Of a stretch of 9,390 bases of DNA, positions 1-5,752 are shown piece by piece (position 1 is the stretch's first letter; each line of letters opens with the position of its first letter). Where the stretch lies: NCBI GenBank assembly GCA_026396335.1, contig JAPLWZ010000165.1:1-9390 (forward strand), in the 5' to 3' direction. Position numbers and translations under genes: made by a program. This DNA is from Microcaldota archaeon (GTDB taxonomy: Archaea; Micrarchaeota; Micrarchaeia; Anstonellales; Anstonellaceae). The notes beneath the pieces are model-generated. The model did no database searches. It had not been told where the DNA came from and saw only the letters and a program-made list of their open reading frames with translations.

Positions 1-737
1 GCGGAAATCAGCTTCACGGAAACATTTTCAGACACTGCCTCAAGAAGCACGCGCTTTTGCGAGTCGATGTAAATGGTTGATGGCTTGCCGGCATAGGGCA
101 CTACCAGGATTTCGAATGCTTCCCTGCCGGAGATTGTTTTCCTTCCTTGAGACTCCAGGGTGACAGGAAGGGATACTTTTGCCCCGCCTGCAGACATCTG
201 GTTTGCAAACCCCCAGGAAAATGTGTCTGAAACTGCAAGCATCCAGGGCGCGAACATGATGATTGATTTATTGCCGTAGGAGGAATTCATTGCTGGGACG
301 GACGGGTCTTCAATGTTCCCCGCCTGCGAGAGACAGAGTGAAATTTTCGTCTCCTTTTCATAAACAAACGCGCCGCTGCAGGATGAATTTTTGTATATTT
401 GATACGTCAGGATATCCGCACTACTCTGCCCTTCGCCGGAATAAACGTATTTTTCCCCGGGCAATAATTGCACATGCGTATTTTTGGCAAGCAGGTCTTC
501 CAGAATCTGCGGAGTCATCTGCACTGGCGAGGAAAGGAAGATTGATGCAACAAATGCCGCATACAATATGAACGAAATATACAGGAGCGCGGATGTTGGT
601 CGGTCAAGATAAGGTGCGATTGGAATTTTTTGATAAATGGAATTAAGCACGGATACCGCGGCAGAAATTTGCGGGGGGATGTGGGGAATCTGCATTGCAA
701 GGGACTTTTTAGCTTCGAGTTCTTTTTTCGTTGCCAC
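1..737 (-). CDS. Membrane-anchored, probably exported hypothetical protein (C-terminus beyond left edge)
   Basis: The reading frame is open from a GTG at 737 to the left edge, giving 245 residues without a stop. Residues about 1-47 are polar and should be cytoplasmic. One hydrophobic segment lies at about 50-69 (LLYISFILYAAFVASIF). The rest looks like a beta-rich outside domain with two cysteines (C120, C135) that could form a disulfide and four N-glycosylation sequons (N117, N151, N156, N238). The segment from about 200 onward (SGREAFEILVVPY, then YIDSQKRVLLEAV) looks like a folded beta domain. I chose GTG 737 because a GGTGGG motif lies 4 nt upstream; GTG 746 and TTG 749 are in-frame alternatives. 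It follows the 53-residue gene by 16 nt, so the two are probably co-transcribed. I do not recognise the family. The gene is real with good confidence; its function is unknown. Confidence 0.75.
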   Translation of the reverse strand, partial: MATKKELEAKKSLAMQIPHIPPQISAAVSVLNSIYQKIPIAPYLDRPTSALLYISFILYAAFVASIFLSSPVQMTPQILEDLLAKNTHVQLLPGEKYVYSGEGQSSADILTYQIYKNSSCSGAFVYEKETKISLCLSQAGNIEDPSVPAMNSSYGNKSIIMFAPWMLAVSDTFSWGFANQMSAGGAKVSLPVTLESQGRKTISGREAFEILVVPYAGKPSTIYIDSQKRVLLEAVSENVSVKLIS

Positions 738-741
738 GCAG

Positions 742-747
742 CCCACC
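742..747 (-). promoter_or_regulatory. Shine-Dalgarno-like site for the 1-737 gene
   Basis: The minus strand reads GGTGGG, 4 nt before the GTG at 737. It supports that start over a longer reading. This fits an internal operon gene, because no TATA box is seen just upstream. Confidence 0.5.
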
Positions 748-753
748 AAATAG

Positions 754-915
754 TTACTTTTTCGCCTTTCTCTTTGCCTCTTCCTCGCGCCAGCGCTTCT
801 TTTCCGACTGTGACATGCCAGACCATCCAGGCTCGGTTGCAGAGCGCCACATCAGCCACACAAGGATTGCAAGCGCCACGCATGCCACGGCTGCAAGAAG
901 GGTTACATCGTCCAT
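754..915 (-). CDS. 53-residue single-pass membrane protein
   Basis: ATG 915 to TAA 754 encodes a short N-terminus (MDDVT), a hydrophobic helix at about residues 6-24 (LLAAVACVALAILVWLMW), a short linker with two tryptophans, and a strongly charged tail at about 36-53 (SEKKRWREEEAKRKAKK) that is probably helical and cytoplasmic. Such tails can bind RNA, ribosomes, acidic lipid or a partner protein, but nothing here says which. A TATA-like box centred near 941 lies about 26 nt upstream, so the transcript should be leaderless. The gene is divergent from mevalonate kinase and precedes the membrane protein at 1-737 by 16 nt, so the pair may act together at the membrane. No family is recognised. 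The clear TM-plus-charged-tail pattern and the promoter make it more than a chance ORF. Confidence 0.65.
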   Translation of the reverse strand: MDDVTLLAAVACVALAILVWLMWRSATEPGWSGMSQSEKKRWREEEAKRKAKK

Positions 916-937
916 GGTCGGAGAAATGGATTGAAGG

Positions 938-946
938 ATTAAATAC
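938..946. promoter_or_regulatory. Shared bidirectional TATA box, small membrane gene / mevalonate kinase
   Basis: ATTAAATAC reads as a TATA-like box on both strands (GTATTTAAT on minus). It sits in the middle of the 52-nt gap between start codons at 915 (minus) and 968 (plus). Its centre is about 26 nt from each start, the usual archaeal TATA-to-transcription-start distance. No second TATA candidate fits in the gap. I infer that one box serves two leaderless transcripts in opposite directions. Confidence 0.6.
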
Positions 947-967
947 CTGTGCTGCCGCAGTCAAAAT

Positions 968-1978
968 ATGGCAACATTCACCTCATCTTCGCCATGCAAG
1001 GCGATACTCTTTGGCGAGCATTACGTGGTTTATGGCGCCCCTGCCCTGTCGGTTGCGATTGAGCCGAGAAACTCGGTTAAATTTTCAGATGCGCCATCGG
1101 GCGGGCGAAGCATCATCTTGAACTCCGTTTACGGCACAGGGAGAATATCGCAGGATTGCGATTACAACGGCCCGTATGAACTGGAGCTTTTTGCTGCTGT
1201 TGCAAAATCGGTTTTCAGCACCAGCGCGGTTGCGCCTTGCTCGGTGGAATTCGTTTCTGCCTGGAAATTGAAGGGCGTCGGCACGTCTGCCTCGCTTTGC
1301 GCTGCATTTGCAGCAGGGCTATTTTCGCTTGCGGGAAAGAAGGCAACTCCTGAGGAGATATTCGCAGCCGCGCAGACGGGGGACCTCATTGCGCATGGAG
1401 GCAGGGCGTCTGGCATAGACGCAAAGACAGTAAGCGTCGGCGGAGCAATGGAATTCAAGCGGAATTTTTCGCCTCCAGCTTATGATTTCAAGCCAGTCAA
1501 GCTCAACCTTCCATCAGGCGAGTCGCTCCTCCTCATTGACACATTCGCAGGAAAGAAAAGCACGACGTCCGAAATGGTTGCCCTGTTCGCGAAATCGTTT
1601 GGCATTGCAAAGGCGCCGCAGGAACTGGGTGAGGGCGAACGAGCAAGCGTGCGCGAGGAGTATGATGCCGTTTGGGATTCGCTTGCGCCAGCCATGAAGA
1701 AGGGAGACGCAAAAAAAATAGGCGAGCTCATGAATGACAATCACACGCTCCTGAAGAAGAGGGGCGTTTCGAGCAGGGGCATTGATTTTGCAGTGACAGC
1801 CGCGCTTGAGGCAGGCGCACGGGGCGCAAAAATGACTGCGGCAGGAGGAGAGGGCGGCGCAGCGATTGCTTTATGCGAAAAGAAAAACGAGAAGAAAATG
1901 CAATCGGCTATCGCAGATGCAACCGGCTTTACCGCTTATTCCGTTTCGCTTGCGAAAAAGGGCGCGTGCACCGATTAG
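968..1978 (+). CDS. mvk: Mevalonate kinase (GHMP kinase family)
   Basis: Phosphorylates mevalonate to mevalonate 5-phosphate with ATP, the first kinase step toward isoprenoids and so archaeal ether lipids; cytoplasmic. The 336 residues match the family length. GHMP motif 1 is at 8-23 (SPCKAILFGEHYVVYG, with K11). The ATP-binding motif 2 is at 103-110 (GVGTSASL). The catalytic aspartate is D151 in SGIDAKT. GKKSTTSEMV lies at 195-204, and motif 3 is at 287-299. Motif 3 reads TAAGGEGG instead of the usual TGAGGGG, an unusual acidic residue in a glycine loop. The start ATG 968 lies about 26 nt after a TATA box and has no Shine-Dalgarno, so the mRNA should be leaderless. No other mevalonate-pathway gene is adjacent. 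The family call is secure. Homologous GHMP kinases such as mevalonate-3-kinase are possible but less likely given the classic motif 1 and D151. Confidence 0.92.
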   Translation: MATFTSSSPCKAILFGEHYVVYGAPALSVAIEPRNSVKFSDAPSGGRSIILNSVYGTGRISQDCDYNGPYELELFAAVAKSVFSTSAVAPCSVEFVSAWKLKGVGTSASLCAAFAAGLFSLAGKKATPEEIFAAAQTGDLIAHGGRASGIDAKTVSVGGAMEFKRNFSPPAYDFKPVKLNLPSGESLLLIDTFAGKKSTTSEMVALFAKSFGIAKAPQELGEGERASVREEYDAVWDSLAPAMKKGDAKKIGELMNDNHTLLKKRGVSSRGIDFAVTAALEAGARGAKMTAAGGEGGAAIALCEKKNEKKMQSAIADATGFTAYSVSLAKKGACTD

Positions 1979-2002
1979 TTCTACTCGCGCAGTCTTGCGA
2001 AA

Positions 2003-2014
2003 CCTTTATTAAGG
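2003..2014 (+). promoter_or_regulatory. Possible TATA box for the HD-domain gene
   Basis: CCTTTATTAAGG contains a TATA-like core and would start transcription near 2034, leaving a leader of about 36 nt before GTG 2071. The box sits in a short palindrome. A weaker candidate, CATAATCA at 2042-2049, would instead give a leaderless GTG start. The choice is open. Confidence 0.35.
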
Positions 2015-2070
2015 GGAAAAGTTAGAAGTGGTAGGCGAGAGCATAATCATGTAATCCATATACCCCTAAG

Positions 2071-3480
2071 GTGTTTCATCTGGCTGCACAAGTTTACAAA
2101 ACAGCGATTGCGTCGCTTCAGGAAAAAGATGCCTATTTTGAAAAAGGGAAGATGACGCGCAGCATTCCGCCTACTGCCGGGATTTACAGCTTGCTTGAGA
2201 ATTTTGATTCCAACGCCTGGAAGAACACCATCCGGCAGATATATTCCGGGGAAAGCAATGAAAACCGCAAAAGAATAGATTGGGTAATCAAAAAGCTGGA
2301 CCGGTGCTATCCCGAGTCAGTGAAGAGGAAATACAGCGGCAAGCCGGAAATAAGCCATATGTACCGCGCCATGGGATTTGCAGCAGAAACCGGCGCAAGC
2401 GTGGAATGGGCGTGCGCGGCGGGCCTGCACGATATTGTTGAAGATTACATGAAAGCGGAAAATCCGCTAACTTATTGGCTTTCCTGGAGCAGGAAAGCAG
2501 CGGCATATTCGAAGGAAGACGAAAGCGGCCTGCAGCAAGTACTTGCAGACATTTCTGCAAACACCACGCCGAATGTTGCGGCATGGGTATTCCTTATGGC
2601 GCGCAAGGAAGAAAGAGTCGATTATGGCAGGTATCTTGTTGACGTTTACGGGACACTGCCGACTTCAGTTATCAAGGGCATCGATGCAATTGTCAAGCTG
2701 CCCGAATACCAGATGGGAAACGTTACATTCAAAGAAAAGGGGCTGGGAAAAATCATTCCGCAAGTCAGGAAGCTGCACAAGATCTCCTGGCTATTGTATG
2801 AAATGGCGCTTGCCGGAGTAAAGGAGCACCAGGAAGATACGAAATACGACGGCGCGTGGCAGTACCTGAACATAGTGACAAGATCTAATTTGAAAAAACT
2901 CGAACAGGGATGCACCTGGTGCGATGACAGGGCATATACTTCCCGAGTCATGACGCAGTCCGGACCGCATGGAAGCCGAATTGTGAATATTTACGGATGG
3001 AACCAGATTGAGCTGCCATTCGTGAAAGAGCGCGAAAGCGGCCTTTACATCGCAGAGAAAAGCTTCAAGGACGCAAAGATACCATTCATAAAAATGGAAA
3101 CAATGTCAAGCATGCTGCCGAAATACATTGCACAGGAAAAGCAGATTGTCAGGGTGGAATATTGCAAGGCTGACCTGAAGGGCAAGGAAATGCGGCTATC
3201 AGAAAACCTGAGGGACAACTACGATGAATACCTTAAGCTTGCCCTGCCCCGCGGCTATGACAGGAAAGAAGAGGTGGAAGAAGTTCTGCAAGGGCCCTAT
3301 TCGCCATCGAAATTCAAGGATTTTAAAGATTTTGCAAAAATTCCTCTTCTAGAAAATGCAGTTTCGCAGGAATTATCAACACGCACGGCGTTGAACCCTG
3401 ACGAGAAGACAGATCTTTCAGAGAAAGATAAGAAATCGACTGGGAAAGACGGGCCAGGCATTCAATACTTTCTATTTTAG
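2071..3480 (+). CDS. RelA/SpoT (MESH1)-like HD-domain hydrolase with unrecognised C-terminal half
   Basis: 469 residues. The N-terminal half carries the metal-binding pattern of the RelA/SpoT hydrolase subfamily of HD proteins. H96 (ISHMYRA) is the first histidine, then H120-D121 and E124-D125 in AGLHDIVEDY (compare LLHDVVEDT), then D205 in VIKGIDAIVKL where the family has K-x2-D-x-(L/I). In known members these bind Mn2+ and remove the 3'-pyrophosphate of (p)ppGpp; animal MESH1 also dephosphorylates NADPH. The spacing has an insert with YWLSWSRKA between ED and D205. I see no synthetase domain. Residues about 226-430 are unrecognised, with a CTWC at 281-284, and the last 30 residues are charged and probably disordered. 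The GTG start is uncertain: the first in-frame ATG is at 2152, still upstream of H96. The 3' end overlaps dphB antisense. Family call moderate, substrate unknown. Confidence 0.65.
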   Translation: MFHLAAQVYKTAIASLQEKDAYFEKGKMTRSIPPTAGIYSLLENFDSNAWKNTIRQIYSGESNENRKRIDWVIKKLDRCYPESVKRKYSGKPEISHMYRAMGFAAETGASVEWACAAGLHDIVEDYMKAENPLTYWLSWSRKAAAYSKEDESGLQQVLADISANTTPNVAAWVFLMARKEERVDYGRYLVDVYGTLPTSVIKGIDAIVKLPEYQMGNVTFKEKGLGKIIPQVRKLHKISWLLYEMALAGVKEHQEDTKYDGAWQYLNIVTRSNLKKLEQGCTWCDDRAYTSRVMTQSGPHGSRIVNIYGWNQIELPFVKERESGLYIAEKSFKDAKIPFIKMETMSSMLPKYIAQEKQIVRVEYCKADLKGKEMRLSENLRDNYDEYLKLALPRGYDRKEEVEEVLQGPYSPSKFKDFKDFAKIPLLENAVSQELSTRTALNPDEKTDLSEKDKKSTGKDGPGIQYFLF

Positions 3481-4084
3481 TTCCAGGCAATAGTATTTTT
3501 TTCTTGCCAGTGTGTTCCATTTCAAGAAGCAGCTTTGCCGCTACCTCCGGCTCCATGGGGCCGAGCGCCTCATCTATGTCAAGAAGCACGAATGTGTGCA
3601 AGCCGCGCGACAGGTTTTCCGCGATTACATCGTATGTGGTCATTGGCTTGTAGTTCTCACGCCAGTATGCAAGCGTCACCATTTTGCCGAATTTGTATGC
3701 CTGCAAGCCGGACTCGCCTATTGCTGCAGACAAAATAGAGGAAGCATGAATTATTTTGACTTCAATTCCTTTCTTCTTTGCCGCGAGAATGAGCGATACG
3801 TGCGTGGTGGCAATCATCGGGTCGCCAGCAACAACAAGCGCGATGCGGGAAGACATTGCCGCGTCAATTAATTTCGCCTCGCCCTCTACCTCTGCCCGCC
3901 CCAATAGTTCAATTGGCTTGCCAACCAATGTCTCCAATCTCCCCAGTGTTCCTTCAGGAAGAAGATTTGTATAGACTTCTGCGAATATTTTGCCGCAGGC
4001 TTTCAGCTCTTCCAAACCGAAAAGCGTTATGCCTTTTTCGTCTGAAATTCCAATCCCTACGAGAGACAGTGAACCCTTTGCCAT
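3323..4084 (-). CDS. dphB: Diphthine synthase (EF-2 methyltransferase DphB)
   Basis: Methylates the modified histidine of elongation factor 2 using S-adenosylmethionine, the second step of diphthamide synthesis in archaea; cytoplasmic. The 253 residues carry the family's order of motifs: the N-terminal strand SLVGIGISDEKGITLFGLE (6-24), AEVYTNLL (35-42), the SAM-binding VVAGDPMIATTHVSL (84-98), IIHASSILSAAIGESGLQAYKFG (the region 111-133), and a C-terminal LIIPAKLHFLEEE (236-248). The start is ATG 4084, giving MAKGSLSLVG; the frame stays open to 4243 upstream, but those residues do not resemble the family and would cross the promoter and nreA. Residues about 202-253 lie in the 158-bp overlap with the convergent HD gene. 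The stretch around 209-230 is less like the family than the rest. The gene is leaderless by TATA position. Confidence 0.93.
   Translation of the reverse strand: MAKGSLSLVGIGISDEKGITLFGLEELKACGKIFAEVYTNLLPEGTLGRLETLVGKPIELLGRAEVEGEAKLIDAAMSSRIALVVAGDPMIATTHVSLILAAKKKGIEVKIIHASSILSAAIGESGLQAYKFGKMVTLAYWRENYKPMTTYDVIAENLSRGLHTFVLLDIDEALGPMEPEVAAKLLLEMEHTGKKKILLPGTKIESIECLARLSQSISYLSLKDLSSRQGSTPCVLIIPAKLHFLEEEFLQNL
3496..3502 (+). terminator. T7 run, possible terminator of the HD gene
   Basis: Seven T residues on the plus strand begin 16 nt after the HD gene's stop. Archaeal polymerase commonly releases at such runs. The run lies inside dphB, where the same bases encode a lysine cluster (KKK near residue 194), so it could simply be coding sequence. 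Confidence 0.4.
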
Positions 4085-4108
4085 AGTGGCAGATTGGCTG
4101 GAAACCTC

Positions 4109-4118
4109 TTTTAAATTA
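4109..4118. promoter_or_regulatory. Shared bidirectional TATA box, dphB / nreA
   Basis: TTTTAAATTA contains the perfect palindrome TTTAAA (4110-4115). It sits within 1 nt of the middle of the 54-nt gap between the start codons at 4084 (minus) and 4139 (plus), about 26-28 nt from each. Both genes lack a Shine-Dalgarno. One TATA box appears to serve two leaderless genes in opposite directions, as at 938-946. Confidence 0.65.
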
Positions 4119-4138
4119 GGGCGTCCACTTTCTTTTTG

Positions 4139-5425
4139 ATGGCAAACAAGATCTTGACGAGCGAAGCGAGGCAAGAGACGGCGGGCGCAGTCCGCCGGAT
4201 GTGCGACAACTGCAAACGCACTGGAAGGGTCTGGTGCCCGCACAATGCCGCGCTTGAAATACGCGCGCGGTTGTCAGGCAGCATGAAGCAGGACATGTTC
4301 GGCCCCACCCCGCCGCATGTGTTTGTAGGGCATAATTTCTACCCGAACGTTTACTGGGGCCCGCTTGTTTCTTCCCAGCCTGTAGAGGATGACCCGTCCG
4401 CCATGTACGGGCAGACGCTTGAGCAGATAATCGAATCGCGCGCGAGCATGGTGCGCGGGATGAAAAGGGGGCTGGTAAAGCAAGGCGGAAGATTGCTTGA
4501 CGAGGCGCAGCAGGCAGTGAGGAGCATAAAGCCGGTCGATGCAGAGGCGCACTTCAAAAAAGCGCCCCGTTTTTCGCTTGAGCTGGATGACATAACGCAC
4601 CCAATAGGCGCAAGCGCTCCGATTGAGAAATTCAAGGTTACCGACAACCCGATTGTGCCGAAAAGGGTGGATGAACTTCACGAGGAGGGCGTGCTTGCAA
4701 ATGCTGCGCTCCGCGAATTGCTGCTTGAAGGATTTGATGTTCACTACCTATCCAAACTGCTTACTGCAGGAATATTGGGGAAGGAGGAAAACAGGAAACT
4801 TGTGCCCACAAAATGGGCGATTACCGCGACTGACGATATTGCCGGCAAGCGGTTCATGGAGTCATTGCGGGATTGCAGGGAGCTTGAAACGCCGCTTGTT
4901 TACTCAAATACTTACCTTGACAACCATTTCGAGATACTGCTTCTTCCCGGCAATTGGGAATATGAGCAGTTTGAGGCTGCGCTCACGAAGGAACTGGAAG
5001 AGCTCAAGCGCAAGCGGGCGGCAAGAAGCGCGCTGACTTATTCGTCAGCAGCCTGGGCTGACTGGAAGTACGATGGGCGCATTAACATCAGCGAGGAGCA
5101 CGAACCATTCGCAGGCAGGACAGCATACGCGGACAGCCAGGGCGGAGGCTATTATGCAGCGCGCTTTGCAGTTGCGGAGGCGCTTTTCCACATGAAAAGG
5201 CAGGCGCGTGCAATTGTCTTCAGGGAAATTGGAACCGGCTATGACATACCCGTAGGCGTATGGGAAGTACGCGAGAATGTTCGGCATGCATTCCTTAATG
5301 AGCCTGAGCGGTTCGCAACTCGGGAAGCGGCATTGGCGCATATTTCCGAAAAACTGTCCATTCCGCTGAAGGAATACATGAAGCGAAGCAAAATCCTGCT
5401 CCAACGCCGATTGAACGAGTTTTAA
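4139..5425 (+). CDS. nreA: NreA-family DNA repair protein with C-terminal PIP box
   Basis: Archaeal NreA/NreB proteins are linked genetically to repair of DNA alkylation and crosslink damage, and work with the sliding clamp PCNA. The 428 residues match the family (about 400-430). A cysteine-rich start, C22-x2-C25-x7-C33-P-H35, looks like a short zinc finger. The conserved FGPTPPHVFVGHNFYPNV segment lies at about 54-71, and WGPL follows. The central region holds PIVPKRVDELHEEG and LVPTKWAITATDD. The last seven residues, QRRLNEF, fit the PCNA-interacting box Q-x2-L-x2-F. I chose ATG 4139 rather than the adjacent TTG 4136 because the TATA box at 4109-4118 places the transcription start there. 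The gene is divergent from dphB, and its stop codon overlaps the TATA box of the next gene. The biochemical activity of the family is not established. The family call is secure. Confidence 0.9.
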   Translation: MANKILTSEARQETAGAVRRMCDNCKRTGRVWCPHNAALEIRARLSGSMKQDMFGPTPPHVFVGHNFYPNVYWGPLVSSQPVEDDPSAMYGQTLEQIIESRASMVRGMKRGLVKQGGRLLDEAQQAVRSIKPVDAEAHFKKAPRFSLELDDITHPIGASAPIEKFKVTDNPIVPKRVDELHEEGVLANAALRELLLEGFDVHYLSKLLTAGILGKEENRKLVPTKWAITATDDIAGKRFMESLRDCRELETPLVYSNTYLDNHFEILLLPGNWEYEQFEAALTKELEELKRKRAARSALTYSSAAWADWKYDGRINISEEHEPFAGRTAYADSQGGGYYAARFAVAEALFHMKRQARAIVFREIGTGYDIPVGVWEVRENVRHAFLNEPERFATREAALAHISEKLSIPLKEYMKRSKILLQRRLNEF

Positions 5426-5427
5426 TA
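5420..5427 (+). promoter_or_regulatory. TATA box overlapping the nreA stop codon
   Basis: TTTTAATA is centred about 27 nt before ATG 5451, the distance for a leaderless transcript. It includes the nreA TAA stop. The downstream small gene may therefore be transcribed separately as well as by readthrough. Confidence 0.45.
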
Positions 5428-5450
5428 ATCCTTGCCAGCGAAGCGTTGTC

Positions 5451-5693
5451 ATGGAAGAGACGACCAGCAGCGATGTGCCAGATATTTTTGACGAGATAGA
5501 AGCCACTATCAGGCAGGCTGCCGGGAAGGAAAAAGTGGTGCTCATCAGGCTTGCAGTTGGGAAGGACGTGACTGTTTCAAAAGTGGAGATTGCGCGCGAA
5601 ATACACAGGCGGTTTCCAGATGCGAGCCTGGAATTGTCCGACGCAAAAATCACGGGCGACTCGATTGTAGTCAAGGATATTGAAGTCGAATGA
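5451..5693 (+). CDS. 80-residue acidic protein, weakly HypA-like
   Basis: ATG 5451 to TGA 5693. A helix is likely at about 9-24 (VPDIFDEIEATIRQAA), then a strand KVVLIRLAVGKDV (28-40), a helix VSKVEIAREIHRRF (42-55), and two C-terminal strands ending KDIEVE. This order and the I-R-L-x-V-G pattern resemble the N-terminal half of the nickel chaperone HypA, but the diagnostic MHE start and the zinc-binding cysteine domain are absent; there is no cysteine at all. A role in nickel delivery is therefore not supported. The gene starts 25 nt after nreA on the same strand and has its own TATA candidate. The clean secondary-structure pattern and base composition like its neighbours support a real gene. 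Function unknown. Confidence 0.65.
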   Translation: MEETTSSDVPDIFDEIEATIRQAAGKEKVVLIRLAVGKDVTVSKVEIAREIHRRFPDASLELSDAKITGDSIVVKDIEVE

Positions 5694-5696
5694 AAG

Positions 5697-5724
5697 ATGG
5701 GTTTATCAACCTATATAAATCCAT
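5697..5724. repeat. Inverted repeat over the promoter of the 5753 gene
   Basis: ATGGGTTTAT (5697-5706) and ATAAATCCAT (5715-5724) are reverse complements at 9 of 10 positions, with 8 nt between. The right arm includes most of the TATA box. Since transcription should begin near 5742, the repeat is upstream of the RNA and would act as DNA, for example as an operator for a dimeric regulator. A chance repeat in AT-rich sequence is possible. Confidence 0.45.
5711..5720 (+). promoter_or_regulatory. TATA box of the orphan gene at 5753
   Basis: CTATATAAAT is the strongest TATA match in the window. It predicts a transcription start near 5742, giving a leader of only about 11 nt that still contains a Shine-Dalgarno. 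Confidence 0.65.
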
Positions 5725-5742
5725 TTAACCAGAAATAGTAAC

Positions 5743-5748
5743 AGGTGA
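5743..5748 (+). promoter_or_regulatory. Shine-Dalgarno site of the 5753 gene
   Basis: AGGTGA lies 4 nt before ATG 5753 and fixes that start. This is the only gene here with both a clear TATA box and a clear Shine-Dalgarno. Confidence 0.6.
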
Positions 5749-5752
5749 ACGC

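Noticed and set aside
515..964. A 149-codon minus-strand ORF
   Set aside because: It crosses two better-supported minus genes in another frame, reads through the shared promoter, and its protein is cysteine/histidine-rich without domain pattern.
630..1121. A 163-codon plus-strand ORF
   Set aside because: It is antisense to the region's minus genes and runs into mevalonate kinase out of frame; its product looks random.
1979..2070. Possible tRNA or structured RNA between mevalonate kinase and the HD gene
   Set aside because: Only short 4-5 bp complementarities are seen (for example CGCA/TGCG). There is no cloverleaf or T-loop consensus.
2071..3480. Full-length bifunctional Rel (synthetase plus hydrolase)
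   Set aside because: No synthetase-domain or TGS/ACT motifs are visible after the HD part. The C-terminal half is of another, unrecognised kind.
4085..4243. N-terminal extension of dphB to an upstream ATG
   Set aside because: The extra 53 residues do not resemble the family, cross the TATA box and overlap nreA. MAKGSLSLVG at 4084 is the natural start.
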